Shown here: one piece after another, positions 42,246 to 51,646 of the stretch | Numbering within the stretch: position 1 is the first letter of the stretch | Layout of the letters: every line of letters begins with the position of its first letter | Source: Thermoplasmata archaeon | GTDB taxonomy: Archaea > Thermoplasmatota > Thermoplasmata > Thermoplasmatales > GCA-001856825 | Length of the DNA: 64,000 nt | Direction of reading: 5' to 3' | Assembly (NCBI GenBank): GCA_021817415.1 | Contig: JAKAUZ010000080.1 | Span: 27,966 to 91,965, forward strand | Translations under genes and position numbers: made by a program | The notes under the pieces: generated by a model | Told to the model about the DNA's origin: nothing | What the model saw: only the letters and a program-made list of their open reading frames with translations | Database searches by the model: none

Positions 42246-43832
42246 TTAGAGCTTCTTTTTTCTTATTTCCTTCCTCACTTCTGCCTGCAGCCTTCCCAGC
42301 TCTTCCTCTTTCTTGTTGACGAACCTGAAGAAAGCGGATATTGACGGATTCACCTTTGCGACTTTTTCCGTCAACTCAATACTTATTTTTCTCAGGTCAA
42401 AATGTGCCTGCGGCGTGGATCTTAATTCAGTAAGGTATACCAGTTCCCTCAAGTCAGTCGTTACGATGACCGGATACCTGTACCCAAAGGGTACCACGTA
42501 CTGTGCGGCCACTTTATCCTTGACCCTTATCCTGTCGTATAATTTCTTCCCTTCATCCATCCTTTCCTTGTATATCTGGAGGGCTTCAGAAATGCTGGAT
42601 ATGAATGGTGGGATATCATAACCGTAATCTGTCGAGACCAATTTTCTCTGCATGGCGAGGATCCTGTGTCTCTGAAGTTCCCTGAATGCCCCAAAATTGG
42701 TCGTAATCTGGAAAGTATAATTGATGTGTTCCAGGCTCCTATCCGGCTTTTCCCTCCTGCTTTTCCTGAGAGACGCGATTGAGGCGACAATTTTTCTCTT
42801 ATCGTCCATTGACAGTTCCTTGAAGATGTCGTGAAAACCAGCAAAACTACCATAAGACCTCTGGAAATAATTTGCTGCCAGTACCGTATTGACCGCTTCA
42901 TCATCATTTTCCCATTTAATGAGTTCCACTGCCTCCGTTGGTTCTAAATGGTCCATTTCAATGGGTTCAGGAATGAAATCAGAAATTTTGTTCATGTATT
43001 CTATTGTTCTGAGCCCGTAGCCACTTTCAACCGTGTCGATAAGTTTAGGGAACACGATTTTAAGTTCATCCATAAGCTCCCTGTAAAGGTCCTGCGTCTC
43101 CTCTGAATATATTGACTTCAGTCTTTCTAGAAGGTGCGCAAATCCCCTTGCATTGCCGCTTATTCCTATGTTCGTCAATGTTGATGATGGAAGAATGAAT
43201 CTAACCTCGTCCAGTGCCCTGCTCCTCACTGCAGATTCGTAGGATTTCCTCAAAGTTTCGTCTATTTCTGGGTCCTCTCCAAACCTGACCTGTTTTCCAC
43301 CTGGAAGGGTGAATTCAGTGTTTTCGATCTGGAAATTTTCCCTGATGTATGAAATTAGCTTTCCCATGATTACGGTATAGCTTTCAAATAACGAATTGCA
43401 GTACTCCTCATATTCCGATGCAAAATCATCAGGGATTCCTATTTTACCGGGTTCAGCGAAAAGATACCTTCCATTTATTTTCTGGTCATATGGTACGTAT
43501 CTTGAACTCTTCTCCAGATAGGATAGCCCTATTCTTCCATCCTCAATTATTTTTGAAACAATGTTTGATACATTCTGTATACCAACTTGGGCTGTGACCA
43601 GCTCTGCTATGGATTCGTCTCCATATTCAAGGAATACCCTTTCATAGAATTTTTCACCTTTTTCTTCCTTCCCTGCAAATTCTTTATCCCATAGGTTTCG
43701 GATATCGGTTTCAACTGCACGACTGTACCTGGACATCAATGCCCCCCTGTCAATTATCTTTGGTAAATTGATTATGAAAACATTCTTATCCCTGTTTGAA
43801 AAGTAATCCATGGATGAGTAATTTGGGTCCAC
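42246..43832 (-). CDS. Tandem ThyX-like (flavin-dependent thymidylate synthase) protein
   Basis: A 528-aa protein with two ThyX-like halves in one chain. The N-half has the ThyX end motif K-S-S-R-Y (S109-S110-R111-Y112) and the ALDEVRFILPSS and GNARGFAHLLERL segments, but Asp-Gly-Arg where canonical ThyX has RHR. The C-half keeps R388-H389-R390 (ELQRHRILAMQ) but changes the later S-x-R-Y to STDY. Normal ThyX is about 220-300 aa and works as a tetramer with sites shared between subunits, so complementary halves could form a composite site. Active synthase is likely but unproven. Start GTG 43832; ATG 43811 is an alternative. Confidence 0.8.
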   Translation of the reverse strand: MDPNYSSMDYFSNRDKNVFIINLPKIIDRGALMSRYSRAVETDIRNLWDKEFAGKEEKGEKFYERVFLEYGDESIAELVTAQVGIQNVSNIVSKIIEDGRIGLSYLEKSSRYVPYDQKINGRYLFAEPGKIGIPDDFASEYEEYCNSLFESYTVIMGKLISYIRENFQIENTEFTLPGGKQVRFGEDPEIDETLRKSYESAVRSRALDEVRFILPSSTLTNIGISGNARGFAHLLERLKSIYSEETQDLYRELMDELKIVFPKLIDTVESGYGLRTIEYMNKISDFIPEPIEMDHLEPTEAVELIKWENDDEAVNTVLAANYFQRSYGSFAGFHDIFKELSMDDKRKIVASIASLRKSRREKPDRSLEHINYTFQITTNFGAFRELQRHRILAMQRKLVSTDYGYDIPPFISSISEALQIYKERMDEGKKLYDRIRVKDKVAAQYVVPFGYRYPVIVTTDLRELVYLTELRSTPQAHFDLRKISIELTEKVAKVNPSISAFFRFVNKKEEELGRLQAEVRKEIRKKKL

Positions 43833-43934
43833 ATTTATTCTTTTCCTTATACTCTTCCAGGAGATCCACGGTAAGCATATTAGAAATGTTATTACTCTTT
43901 AAACGTATCAAGATGCATCAAGGGGTAGAATAAA

Positions 43935-44759
43935 ATGGACTGGGGAATGAGCAACAGGATTTCTAGAATGATTAAACCTGCGACTGGAAGGACAGTAATG
44001 CTGGCCTGTGATCACGGCTACTTCATGGGGCCAACTCGTAAACTTGAAAATCCCAGAAGGACCATAGAGCCATTGATTCCGTATGCAGATACTCTAGCAG
44101 TTACAAGAGGGGTCCTTAGGACTTCTGTGGACCCGAAGTGGGATACTCCGATACTGTTGAGAGTTTCTGGTGGAGCTAGCATACTTAAGGATGACCTGAG
44201 TGATGAGGAGATAACGACATCGATGAGGGAAGCGATCCGGCTGAACGTCGCCTCGGTGGCACTTTCCATATTCGTCGGGACTGCACATGAGAAACAGTCA
44301 CTTGTTAATCTCTCAAAACTGGTCGATGAAGGTGAAGATTACGGAATCCCCGTAATGGCCATAACGGCTGTTGGAAAGGAACTTGAAAAGAGGGATGCCA
44401 AGTATCTCTCTCTTGCATGCCGTCTCGCTGCTGAACTAGGTGCCCGTGTCGTGAAAACTTACTACTGTGAGAATTTCAGCAAGGTGGCAGATGGAGCGCC
44501 TGTCCCACTAGTGGTCGCTGGAGGCCCCAAACTCAACACCGAAGAGGATGCTTTCAACTTAGTATATAATGCGCTTGAAGAGGGAGCGGTTGGGGTGGAC
44601 ATGGGGAGGAATATATGGCAGAACGACAATCCGGTTGCCATGATAAAGGCGATCAGAGCTATAGTACACGAAAAGGCAACAGTCAAGGAAGCAATTCAGG
44701 TTTTCAATGAATCGAAGAAGGTGGATAAGCAAGCCATTGATACTACTGTTCGCGATTGA
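43935..44759 (+). CDS. Class I aldolase, DhnA/LsrF type
   Basis: A 274-aa TIM-barrel aldolase. The opening MDWGMSNRISRMIKP and ACDHGYFMGPT match the LsrF/DhnA group, and ARVVKTYYCENF carries the Schiff-base lysine. The phosphate-binding end is VVAGGP and GVDMGRNIWQ. Archaeal relatives include fructose-bisphosphate aldolase and 2-amino-3,7-dideoxy-hept-6-ulosonate synthase (an alternative shikimate entry); the MDWGM start is closest to LsrF-type enzymes that act on C5 phospho-diones. The exact substrate is uncertain. It is divergent from the ThyX-like gene. Confidence 0.85.
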   Translation: MDWGMSNRISRMIKPATGRTVMLACDHGYFMGPTRKLENPRRTIEPLIPYADTLAVTRGVLRTSVDPKWDTPILLRVSGGASILKDDLSDEEITTSMREAIRLNVASVALSIFVGTAHEKQSLVNLSKLVDEGEDYGIPVMAITAVGKELEKRDAKYLSLACRLAAELGARVVKTYYCENFSKVADGAPVPLVVAGGPKLNTEEDAFNLVYNALEEGAVGVDMGRNIWQNDNPVAMIKAIRAIVHEKATVKEAIQVFNESKKVDKQAIDTTVRD

Positions 44760-44973
44760 GAAAATAATATTTGTTCAATTTTAATTCATATTCAATTTTA
44801 GAATTTTTAATATTGATTTCTATTTACGGCAAATCGTGTTGTATCGCCTCAAATTGGAACCTCCCCTAGCATGTAAGCGTTCGGGACAAGTTTCTTCCGT
44901 TCGAGTGAGGTGTGTAGATTCTTAATAAGAAACATTTTTTGTGGACCCCCAGTATCATTCCGGGTAACCTCCA

Positions 44974-45123
44974 CTAAATTGACCATACCTCTGCGACAAC
45001 GTTGTAGCGAGCACTGGCTGAATCCTCTAGACAACTGACTATCATTATTTCACGGTCGAACCTGTCTCTTTCCAGCTCTTTGAAATTCAAGAGATTGTTC
45101 CTGACTTCCGGACCTTGTACCAT
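44974..45123 (-). CDS. Possible small ORF overlapping the glycosyltransferase end
   Basis: A 49-codon ATG frame, starting 37 nt inside the 3' end of the GT2 gene, in a different frame. The product (MVQGPEVRNNLLNFK, then REIMIVSCLEDSASARY) is hydrophilic and protein-like but matches nothing I know. A purine run (GGAGCAGG) precedes the ATG. It covers part of the otherwise empty 44760-45086 gap; the remaining 44760-44973 is AT-rich near the aldolase end and otherwise featureless. Confidence 0.25.
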   Translation of the reverse strand: MVQGPEVRNNLLNFKELERDRFDREIMIVSCLEDSASARYNVVAEVWSI

Positions 45124-46274
45124 TTCCTGCTCCGACCGGTAATTTCGAGCATTAGCGAGTAAAATGATATGATAGACAGGAGGAACCAGTATGCATATGC
45201 AAATGGAAGGAATCCTATGTATTTATAATTCTTAGAAGCGGCAATTGCGATGATCACCACGTTCAGGAGTAGGACAAAAATCCCGAAAAGAAGGACGATT
45301 CCGGAAACAAACCCGGAGATGAATCCACCCATATAACCACCAGCCATCAACAGGAAAACTACCAGCCAAAGTGAAGAAAAGAATGGTGCAAGCGTGAACA
45401 TAATGAGATCCAGGTCCTGGAAGCTATTAACATCTCTTTTCCTGTGGAAGAGCACCTGGAAATGTCCCCTGGTCCACCTCACCCTCTGCCCCCTGAATTC
45501 CTTGAGAGTGGACGGAGTCTCCTGCCCGCATCTCACCCTCCTGCTGTATCTCGATTTCATCCCCTTTGAGCTCATCCTCACCGATATGTCAATATCCTCT
45601 GTGAGATAACCTTCGGACCACCCGCCGACTGACAGCAGAGATTCCCTCATGAAAAACTGATTGGATCCCCCCAAGGGGGTGAACAGGTCAAGGACTGTCC
45701 TGCCCTCTAGGAAATTCCTGAAGAAACCAAAATCTATGAATGACATCCGTGTCAGTATATTCTCCCTTGAGTTGAGGCAGTAATTCTCCCCCTGCAGGGC
45801 GTCAATCCCTTCCTGCTTCAGCTCATCAAGTGCGTTCCCAATGGCGTCCCTTTCAAGGAGGGAATCAGCATCGTATGTGGCAATGACTTCTCCCCTGCTC
45901 AGCTGTAGCCCGAAGTTCAGGGCATCCGGCTTACCGTTTGATTGTTCTCTGTGGACGCATCTTACCCGTGAATCTCTCTGTTCGTAGGTCCCGCATATCT
46001 CAAGCGTTCTGTCCACTGATCCGTCTTCTATAACGATTATCTCGAGATTCCTGTAGGTCTGATTGATTATCGATTCCAGGCATCTCCCTATGACTGCCTC
46101 CTCATTCTTCGCAGGAACGAGTACTGAAACCAGTTCATCGTGATCAGGGTCTTCCACCTTCCTGACCCTGGAGGAGGAAAGGTACCCCACCACAAGGAAT
46201 GGGACCTGATATGCAGTATACCCTAGGGATGCTATGAACGTTGAAAGGAGCACGATCGAGTATAATTCATTCAT
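45087..46274 (-). CDS. Membrane glycosyltransferase, family 2
   Basis: A 395-aa processive-type GT2 enzyme, as in cellulose or poly-GlcNAc synthases. An N-terminal membrane helix is followed by the catalytic domain: VLVPAKNEEAVIGRCLES, Asp in VIEDGSVDRT, the metal-binding DAD in ATYDADSLLE, TED in YLTEDIDISVRM, and QRVRW (the Q-x2-R-W motif). Three or four C-terminal helices follow (about residues 290-380). It likely builds an extracellular or lipid-linked glycan. ATG 46274 lies about 27 nt after TTTATATAAAG. It faces the same way as the GT-C-like gene 40 nt upstream. Confidence 0.88.
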   Translation of the reverse strand: MNELYSIVLLSTFIASLGYTAYQVPFLVVGYLSSSRVRKVEDPDHDELVSVLVPAKNEEAVIGRCLESIINQTYRNLEIIVIEDGSVDRTLEICGTYEQRDSRVRCVHREQSNGKPDALNFGLQLSRGEVIATYDADSLLERDAIGNALDELKQEGIDALQGENYCLNSRENILTRMSFIDFGFFRNFLEGRTVLDLFTPLGGSNQFFMRESLLSVGGWSEGYLTEDIDISVRMSSKGMKSRYSRRVRCGQETPSTLKEFRGQRVRWTRGHFQVLFHRKRDVNSFQDLDLIMFTLAPFFSSLWLVVFLLMAGGYMGGFISGFVSGIVLLFGIFVLLLNVVIIAIAASKNYKYIGFLPFAYAYWFLLSIISFYSLMLEITGRSRKWYKVRKSGTIS

Positions 46275-46314
46275 TTATCTAATCCGTTAAGCGGTACTTT
46301 ATATAAATGCATTT

Positions 46315-47658
46315 TCAATACTCAAACAGAGCAAATTGCCCCTCCTGCTTCAGCACCATGAATGGGGCGGGCAGATTTTTGATGCCGTACCAGCCATTGT
46401 CGATCCACCAGACCGCGTAAACGGTCAACCCCTCCTTCGAATACTGTGAACACTCCGAAATGAATAGGGAGTAATTCTCTCCCGCATTGATCACCATTCC
46501 TGGTGGTATTCCTGCTTCATATGCAAACCCAACCATGTACAGCATTGAGACGACCACTGAATTGGTCCTATTTACGCCTTCAAAGAGTTTGACTATGCTT
46601 CCTGCCTCGTCAAGCGGAACAGTGCTCTGAAGGAATGAATTACTGTAGAGATAAATTTCACCGGAGTTCACCGTAATTGGATTGTTGGTGAATGGGCTGG
46701 GATCTTCATTGCCCAGCACCACATACGACGCTGAGACAACCAGTATCACTCCTACTATGGCCATGATTCTCTGTCTGCTAAGACCACTTCCCCTCAAGGA
46801 GATGATCAAAATTGAGGAAAGCTCAGCCAAATATCTGGGGAAAAACGAGAGCACCAGGAATGATGAAATTATGAATGAAGCTATGAGCGTCGACAACTTT
46901 CCGTCCCTTTTCAGTCCTCCGATAAATTTTCGGAATTCTCCTGTAATTAGGATGAAGGGGAATAACAAAAATATCACAAGTGCAAGGTAAGCAAATGCAG
47001 AGGATGGGTAAAAGAATGAGGTGAAAATACCGAAGAAATTCTCGATCCCTCCACCTGCAAGGAGTATGAAGAATATTGAAAGTGCGGTATAATAAACTGG
47101 TATCACGATGTTCATCAGATTTTTACGTGAAAGCAAAGCGAAATAAACAAACCCGACAGGCACGATCGCAGGATCGGTGAATGCAGCGAGAGTCATCAAG
47201 GTGATCAAGGAAACTATTTTTCTTGCATCATTCGCCTCGAAGGTAGTGCTCAAAATGAACAGGGAGAAAGCGAGAAGATTCCTTTCGAGACCCCATGTCA
47301 GCATGAGGGACTGGTAGCTGAAGAATGATAGACCGGCAAAGAGCAGCGCATACTTAGTGCCAGTTCTGGAATCCAGAAATATGAACAGTGCGAAGAAGAA
47401 GAAACCTGAAAGTACTGAATCCAGAATTTTGATAGTGAGAATAGGATTAGCAATTAAATTGTTCATTGAAGCGGCAATCACATAGTAGATTGGGCCATAG
47501 GGGAGGAAATTTACGGGATTGAATCCTGCATAGAGCATAGGCACATAATACCCCATTGGATCGAAACCTATAGGGGAAGCCGGAAATAAAGCTTCCAGTG
47601 AAAACCTGAACAGGAAGCCGATGGCAAAAGAAAGAACGGCACCCTTCCATGCATTCAC
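46315..47658 (-). CDS. Polytopic membrane protein, putative GT-C glycosyltransferase
   Basis: A 447-aa protein with about ten hydrophobic segments and a C-terminal soluble domain of about 110 residues ending GQFALFEY. An acidic FDPMGYY in the first external loop, preceded by an LFP-rich helix, resembles the catalytic loop of GT-C lipid-linked sugar transferases (GT39/GT83-like), but no exact family can be named. It is followed by the GT2 gene, so the pair may make and transfer a surface glycan. GTG 47658 is chosen because a TATA-like sequence is about 27 nt upstream; the frame continues to 47676. Confidence 0.65.
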   Translation of the reverse strand: MNAWKGAVLSFAIGFLFRFSLEALFPASPIGFDPMGYYVPMLYAGFNPVNFLPYGPIYYVIAASMNNLIANPILTIKILDSVLSGFFFFALFIFLDSRTGTKYALLFAGLSFFSYQSLMLTWGLERNLLAFSLFILSTTFEANDARKIVSLITLMTLAAFTDPAIVPVGFVYFALLSRKNLMNIVIPVYYTALSIFFILLAGGGIENFFGIFTSFFYPSSAFAYLALVIFLLFPFILITGEFRKFIGGLKRDGKLSTLIASFIISSFLVLSFFPRYLAELSSILIISLRGSGLSRQRIMAIVGVILVVSASYVVLGNEDPSPFTNNPITVNSGEIYLYSNSFLQSTVPLDEAGSIVKLFEGVNRTNSVVVSMLYMVGFAYEAGIPPGMVINAGENYSLFISECSQYSKEGLTVYAVWWIDNGWYGIKNLPAPFMVLKQEGQFALFEY

Positions 47659-47777
47659 CTGATGGCAATGAATCAAATGATAAATACTTTTGAGGGCCCC
47701 GTGTCAAAGGTGCCTTATTTCGCATTAGCTTTCTCCGGAGAATTCTAGCTGTCCGACCTCAGTAACTTGCAAATAAA

Positions 47778-47888
47778 TTAACTTCCGTCTGTAGTTTGTG
47801 GCTTCACATCCACGTTTATATTGAGAGCACCCAATTCTCTCCCGATCTCCTTGGTCACCATTTTGGTAGCGGAAAACCTCCCTCTCAT
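47778..47888 (-). CDS. Possible 36-aa ORF in an intergenic gap
   Basis: A leaderless-looking frame in the otherwise empty 47659-48014 gap. The ATG at 47888 lies about 22 nt after a TATA-like CTTTTAATC. The product starts MRGRFSATKMVTKEIGRELG and ends NVDVKPQTTDGS, and resembles the last helix-strand of a HemD-like (uroporphyrinogen-III synthase) domain, so it may be a gene relic. No other signal was seen in the gap, apart from the likely TATA-like box for the gene at 48015. Confidence 0.25.
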   Translation of the reverse strand: MRGRFSATKMVTKEIGRELGALNINVDVKPQTTDGS

Positions 47889-48014
47889 TTGACCGATGCG
47901 AGATTAAAAGCACGAATAAGTGATTGCGAGAATGGCCACATTGGTTGATCGGGTAAATTTGATAAGTGCTTCCCGTTTTGGCAAAATCTTTTACTTGCAG
48001 AGCATTTATGGGGT

Positions 48015-49979
48015 ATGCCAGTCCAATTCATTGCGAATGGAAAAGAAGAGTTAGGGGAGAGAATCAGGACTTCCAGACTCATCGGATCTGATGAGAATCT
48101 TGTTTTACATGGTGGCGGGAACACGAGCGTTAAACTTGAAGTGATAGATCATGTGGGGAGGAGTATAAAGGCCCTTTTTGTCAAGGGGTCAGGATCAGAC
48201 ATGAGCAGGATCGATGAATCAGGCTTCACCGCTATGAGGCAGGACGAGTTGCTGCTGGCAAGGTCCATACAGAAGATGGGTGACGAAGAGATGATATCTT
48301 TCCTGAGGAAATGCATGATGGACCCCACTCAGAATACACCTTCGGTTGAGACTTTCCTTCATGCTTTCATTCCATTCAAGTATGTGGATCATAGCCATGC
48401 TGATTACATACTGTCACTGACCAATACTGAATTGTCGGATGAAGAGATATCGAGAGTTTTCAATGGGAAGGTACTAATTTTCCCCTACTTCCAGTCGGGA
48501 TTTGAACTTGCAAAGCGTTTTAACGACATGATAGTGAAGGAGGATCTCCAGAATTATGACGGAGTGATATTGAGGAACCACGGACTTTTTACCTGGGGGA
48601 GTACGGCAGAAGAGAGTTACAGAAAACACGTCAAGCTGATCTCTGAAGCAGAGTCATTCATAAATACAAAATGGAAAGGGATACCGGAAGGAGAATTACC
48701 CGCCGATGCAGAGGAAAAAATGTTCAAATCCCTTCCCGAGCTGAGGAGGGCACTCAGCAGGAAGGAGCGGAAAATACTTACATGGGAAAGGTCACCCGAA
48801 GCAGTTGGATACTCCCTTTCGGAATTAGCATCATCCAATTCGACACTTGGTCCGGCGACCCCCGACATGCTGATCAGGACAAAGATGGACTATCTTTATC
48901 TTGAGTCATTGGAAAATGCCGGTAGCGAAATCGAAAAATTTGCTGCCAAATATGAAAAGGAGTTCAGGGAATATGTAAGCTCAGACCTTCAGATGCGAGA
49001 CCCATACCCTTGCATAGTTGTCATCAAGGGTTATGGTTATGTAACCGCAGGTAAATCAAAGAAAGACTCGCTGATCATTGCAGATATGGCTAGGCATACA
49101 TTCAAGGTCAACCACATAGCCAGTTCAATTTCCAAAAATAGATTCATCACTAGAAAAGAAGCATTTGAACTCGAGTACTGGCCACCAGAGGCTGCAAAGT
49201 TGAGTAGAAGGAAGGAGCTTCCCCTGACCGGTTACATAGGATTGGTGACGGGTGCTGCAAGTGGGATAGGGAAGGCGACATTCATCCGATTCATCGAGGA
49301 AGGGGTAGGGGCGATTGGGGGGGACGTGAGTGAAGGAGTGGTCGGACTCGTGGAGCAGTTCAAAGGGATGGGGATGGGACTTGTATTTGACATTTCGGAC
49401 GAATCGTCGGTGAAAAATGCAATAATGAAGATCGTTCTTGACTTCGGAGGGATAGACATAGTATTCAACAATGCAGGATATCTCCATCCGGCAAATCTGG
49501 ACGAAATTGAAATTGAGGACCTGGTGAAACACGTTAACATAAATTCCATCGGCACATTCATCGTCACCCGTGAGGCATTCAGGATAATGAAGAGGCAGGG
49601 TATGGGAGGTTGTTTTGTCTTCAATGTCACCAAAAATGTCACAAACCCGGGGCCAGGAATGACATCATATGGAACGAGCAAAGCATTTGTTGCACAGCTG
49701 TCGAGGTACGTTAGCATCGAAGGTGGTAAATATGGGATAAGGAGCAATGTCGTGAACCCTGACAAAATTTTCAGGGACTCTGCGATCTGGCAGGGAGGCG
49801 TCCTTGAAAGCAGGGCAAAATCAAAGGGAATTTCGGTTGAAGAATACAAGAAAGGGAATCTTCTTCACGTCGAAGTACTTCCTGAACACGTTGCGAACAT
49901 AGTGGTTGAACTCGTAAAGGACGAGGTGTTTGGTGCAACGACCGGAACCATGATACCAGTCGACGGGGGAATACAGTAG
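48015..49979 (+). CDS. Bifunctional class II aldolase / short-chain dehydrogenase
   Basis: A 654-aa fusion. The N-terminal class II aldolase (fuculose/rhamnulose-phosphate type) has NLVLHGGGNTSVK, the metal-binding His pair in VDHSHADYIL and a further HGLFTWG His. The C-terminal SDR domain starts near residue 405 with LVTGAASGIGKA, NNAGYLHP and the catalytic YGTSK. Such fusions take rhamnulose-1-phosphate to lactate or related products in bacterial rhamnose pathways. The physiological sugar is unknown here; no isomerase or kinase gene is adjacent. Transcription is alone, with a TATA-like TCTTTTACT about 23 nt upstream. Confidence 0.88.
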   Translation: MPVQFIANGKEELGERIRTSRLIGSDENLVLHGGGNTSVKLEVIDHVGRSIKALFVKGSGSDMSRIDESGFTAMRQDELLLARSIQKMGDEEMISFLRKCMMDPTQNTPSVETFLHAFIPFKYVDHSHADYILSLTNTELSDEEISRVFNGKVLIFPYFQSGFELAKRFNDMIVKEDLQNYDGVILRNHGLFTWGSTAEESYRKHVKLISEAESFINTKWKGIPEGELPADAEEKMFKSLPELRRALSRKERKILTWERSPEAVGYSLSELASSNSTLGPATPDMLIRTKMDYLYLESLENAGSEIEKFAAKYEKEFREYVSSDLQMRDPYPCIVVIKGYGYVTAGKSKKDSLIIADMARHTFKVNHIASSISKNRFITRKEAFELEYWPPEAAKLSRRKELPLTGYIGLVTGAASGIGKATFIRFIEEGVGAIGGDVSEGVVGLVEQFKGMGMGLVFDISDESSVKNAIMKIVLDFGGIDIVFNNAGYLHPANLDEIEIEDLVKHVNINSIGTFIVTREAFRIMKRQGMGGCFVFNVTKNVTNPGPGMTSYGTSKAFVAQLSRYVSIEGGKYGIRSNVVNPDKIFRDSAIWQGGVLESRAKSKGISVEEYKKGNLLHVEVLPEHVANIVVELVKDEVFGATTGTMIPVDGGIQ

Positions 49980-50948
49980 TCATATAACGTTAACCGATTC
50001 AAGAATCATTTTTACCTGCCCGGTATTGTCTCTATTGAATTGGTTAATTCTTTTGATTATCAATGGAAGGTCGTCTTCGTCGATGACCCAGTTCATATGA
50101 GCACTCTTACCGTCAAAAATCTGATAACTTTCTAGAGGAAAAGAGTAGAAAGGTTCTCTTGACAGTTTTGAAAGAGAAAACTCCCGGACGTCTCTTATGT
50201 CCTCGTAAACTTTAAGGTCCTTGTCCCGGATAAGATGTGACTCCTTCATTACTCCCTTTGTTTCCGTGGGACCTAGACTGAACCTGATTACCCTGTCAAC
50301 CTTCTCATTATTCTCCCCCAGGATAAAAAAGAAGATGTGATTGTGCTTGTAATGTGGGAAGAAATCTTCAACTTTGGAACTGTCTGATTCAAGAAATTCA
50401 ATCTTGACTATTTTTCTCGGATAATCATATCTCTTGAAATATGATGCTGAATTCATGTGAGTTCCCAGGTATTCCACTTTCAAATAACTGTCATTTAGCT
50501 CTGAGCTCAGTTCCAGTGCTTCCAATAAGCCTTCAGATATCTTCTTGTTGGCAATGTCGATGAATCTGTACCTGAAATACTCCCTCCCTCTTATCCAAAT
50601 TGAAAATGGGTCCTTGAGCACTCCTGGAATGGCACCCATTTTCCTCTCAATTTTTTCCAGTGCGAAATAGTTCTTGTCCACGACGTTAAGTTTTATAAAA
50701 GAAACGTCCTGCCTCTCTTCGAGCTCCAGTCCCCCTTTTCTAACCTCTCCCATTATTTCAAAATAATTCTTGTCAGACTTTGCAATCTTGGCGTACCTCA
50801 CCTGCTTCTCGTAATCAGTATAGAGCCTGAATACACCTTTCTTCGACAGGTCAATTGGGTATAACGAAGATGTATCCTTTGAAAGTATTAGGTCCGAATC
50901 CCAAAGTGTTTCTGGGTCTGTCAGCATATCCCTGGGTTCCATCACCAT
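49980..50948 (-). CDS. Uncharacterised 322-aa protein
   Basis: Not recognised. A mixed alpha/beta soluble protein with no membrane segment. Charged stretches include FRLYTDYEKQVRYAKIAK, RGREYFRYRFIDIANKK and HYKHNHIFFFILGENN; the C-terminal MNWVIDEDDLPLIIKRI is well formed. It may be a regulator or an unannotated enzyme. The start ATG 50948 is about 25 nt after a TATA-like GTATTATCAAT; a longer frame to 50987 overlaps this box. It ends immediately next to the end of the aldolase-SDR gene (convergent). Confidence 0.7.
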   Translation of the reverse strand: MVMEPRDMLTDPETLWDSDLILSKDTSSLYPIDLSKKGVFRLYTDYEKQVRYAKIAKSDKNYFEIMGEVRKGGLELEERQDVSFIKLNVVDKNYFALEKIERKMGAIPGVLKDPFSIWIRGREYFRYRFIDIANKKISEGLLEALELSSELNDSYLKVEYLGTHMNSASYFKRYDYPRKIVKIEFLESDSSKVEDFFPHYKHNHIFFFILGENNEKVDRVIRFSLGPTETKGVMKESHLIRDKDLKVYEDIRDVREFSLSKLSREPFYSFPLESYQIFDGKSAHMNWVIDEDDLPLIIKRINQFNRDNTGQVKMILESVNVI

Positions 50949-51033
50949 GCAACGAATGCAAATTGATAATACTTCGCTTTTTTCCAATGTTAATAAAAGG
51001 AAAAAGATTTAACCGATATTAAAATAATCTCAT

Positions 51034-51489
51034 ATGGAAAATTTACCGAAAGTGGGGGACGTGGCTCCAGATTTTGAGATAGCTGGTCAAGACGGAAGGA
51101 GGATAAAACTGAGCGAGTTGAAAGGGAAGGTTGTAGTATTGTATTTCTACCCAAAAGATTTCACCCCGGGATGTACAATGGAGGCTTGCAATTTCAGGGA
51201 TAATTTCGACGATTTCAAGAAACTTGGAATTGAAGTTGTTGGAATCAGCACAGATACGGAGAGTTCCCATAAGAAGTTCTCAGAAAAATACAACCTGCCA
51301 TTTTTCCTTGCTTCGGACAAGAACAAGGATGTAGTCAGGAAATATGATGTCCTTGGCCTGGTCACTGCGAAGAGAGTTACGTTCCTGATTGACAAGTCGG
51401 GAAAAATTGCTTACGTCTTTCCCAAGGTATCTCCCAAGGAACATGCCAGGGAAGTACTTGAGAAGATAGAGGATCTGAAATTGAACTGA
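51034..51489 (+). CDS. bcp: Peroxiredoxin, Bcp/PrxQ type
   Basis: A thiol peroxidase of 151 aa that reduces H2O2 and organic peroxides. Peroxidatic and resolving cysteines are five residues apart in PGCTMEACNFRD (about C47 and C52), typical of atypical two-Cys Bcp enzymes. VVLYFYPKDFTP and VTFLIDKSGKIAYVF complete the thioredoxin fold. It follows a TTAAAATAATC-like box by about 20-25 nt and appears monocistronic. Confidence 0.95.
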   Translation: MENLPKVGDVAPDFEIAGQDGRRIKLSELKGKVVVLYFYPKDFTPGCTMEACNFRDNFDDFKKLGIEVVGISTDTESSHKKFSEKYNLPFFLASDKNKDVVRKYDVLGLVTAKRVTFLIDKSGKIAYVFPKVSPKEHAREVLEKIEDLKLN

Positions 51490-51646
51490 TCTGCGAATTT
51501 ATTCTTTTTAATCCTTTACTTTCTAAGGCCCGTAACTATTCCGCCATCATCTCTCTGTAGAAGTGTCATTCCACAACCACCTCACCTTTTCACATGGCAT
51601 AGTGACTTAGAGATCTCCATTTACCATAGCTGCGCTCGGCCAGATT

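Noticed and set aside
44849..45034. 61-codon minus frame in the aldolase/GT2 gap
   Set aside because: No promoter or ribosome-binding signal; overlaps the alternative small frame 44974-45123, which is itself weak.
47885..48124. 79-codon minus frame at the start of the aldolase-SDR gene
   Set aside because: Antisense to the conserved N-terminus.
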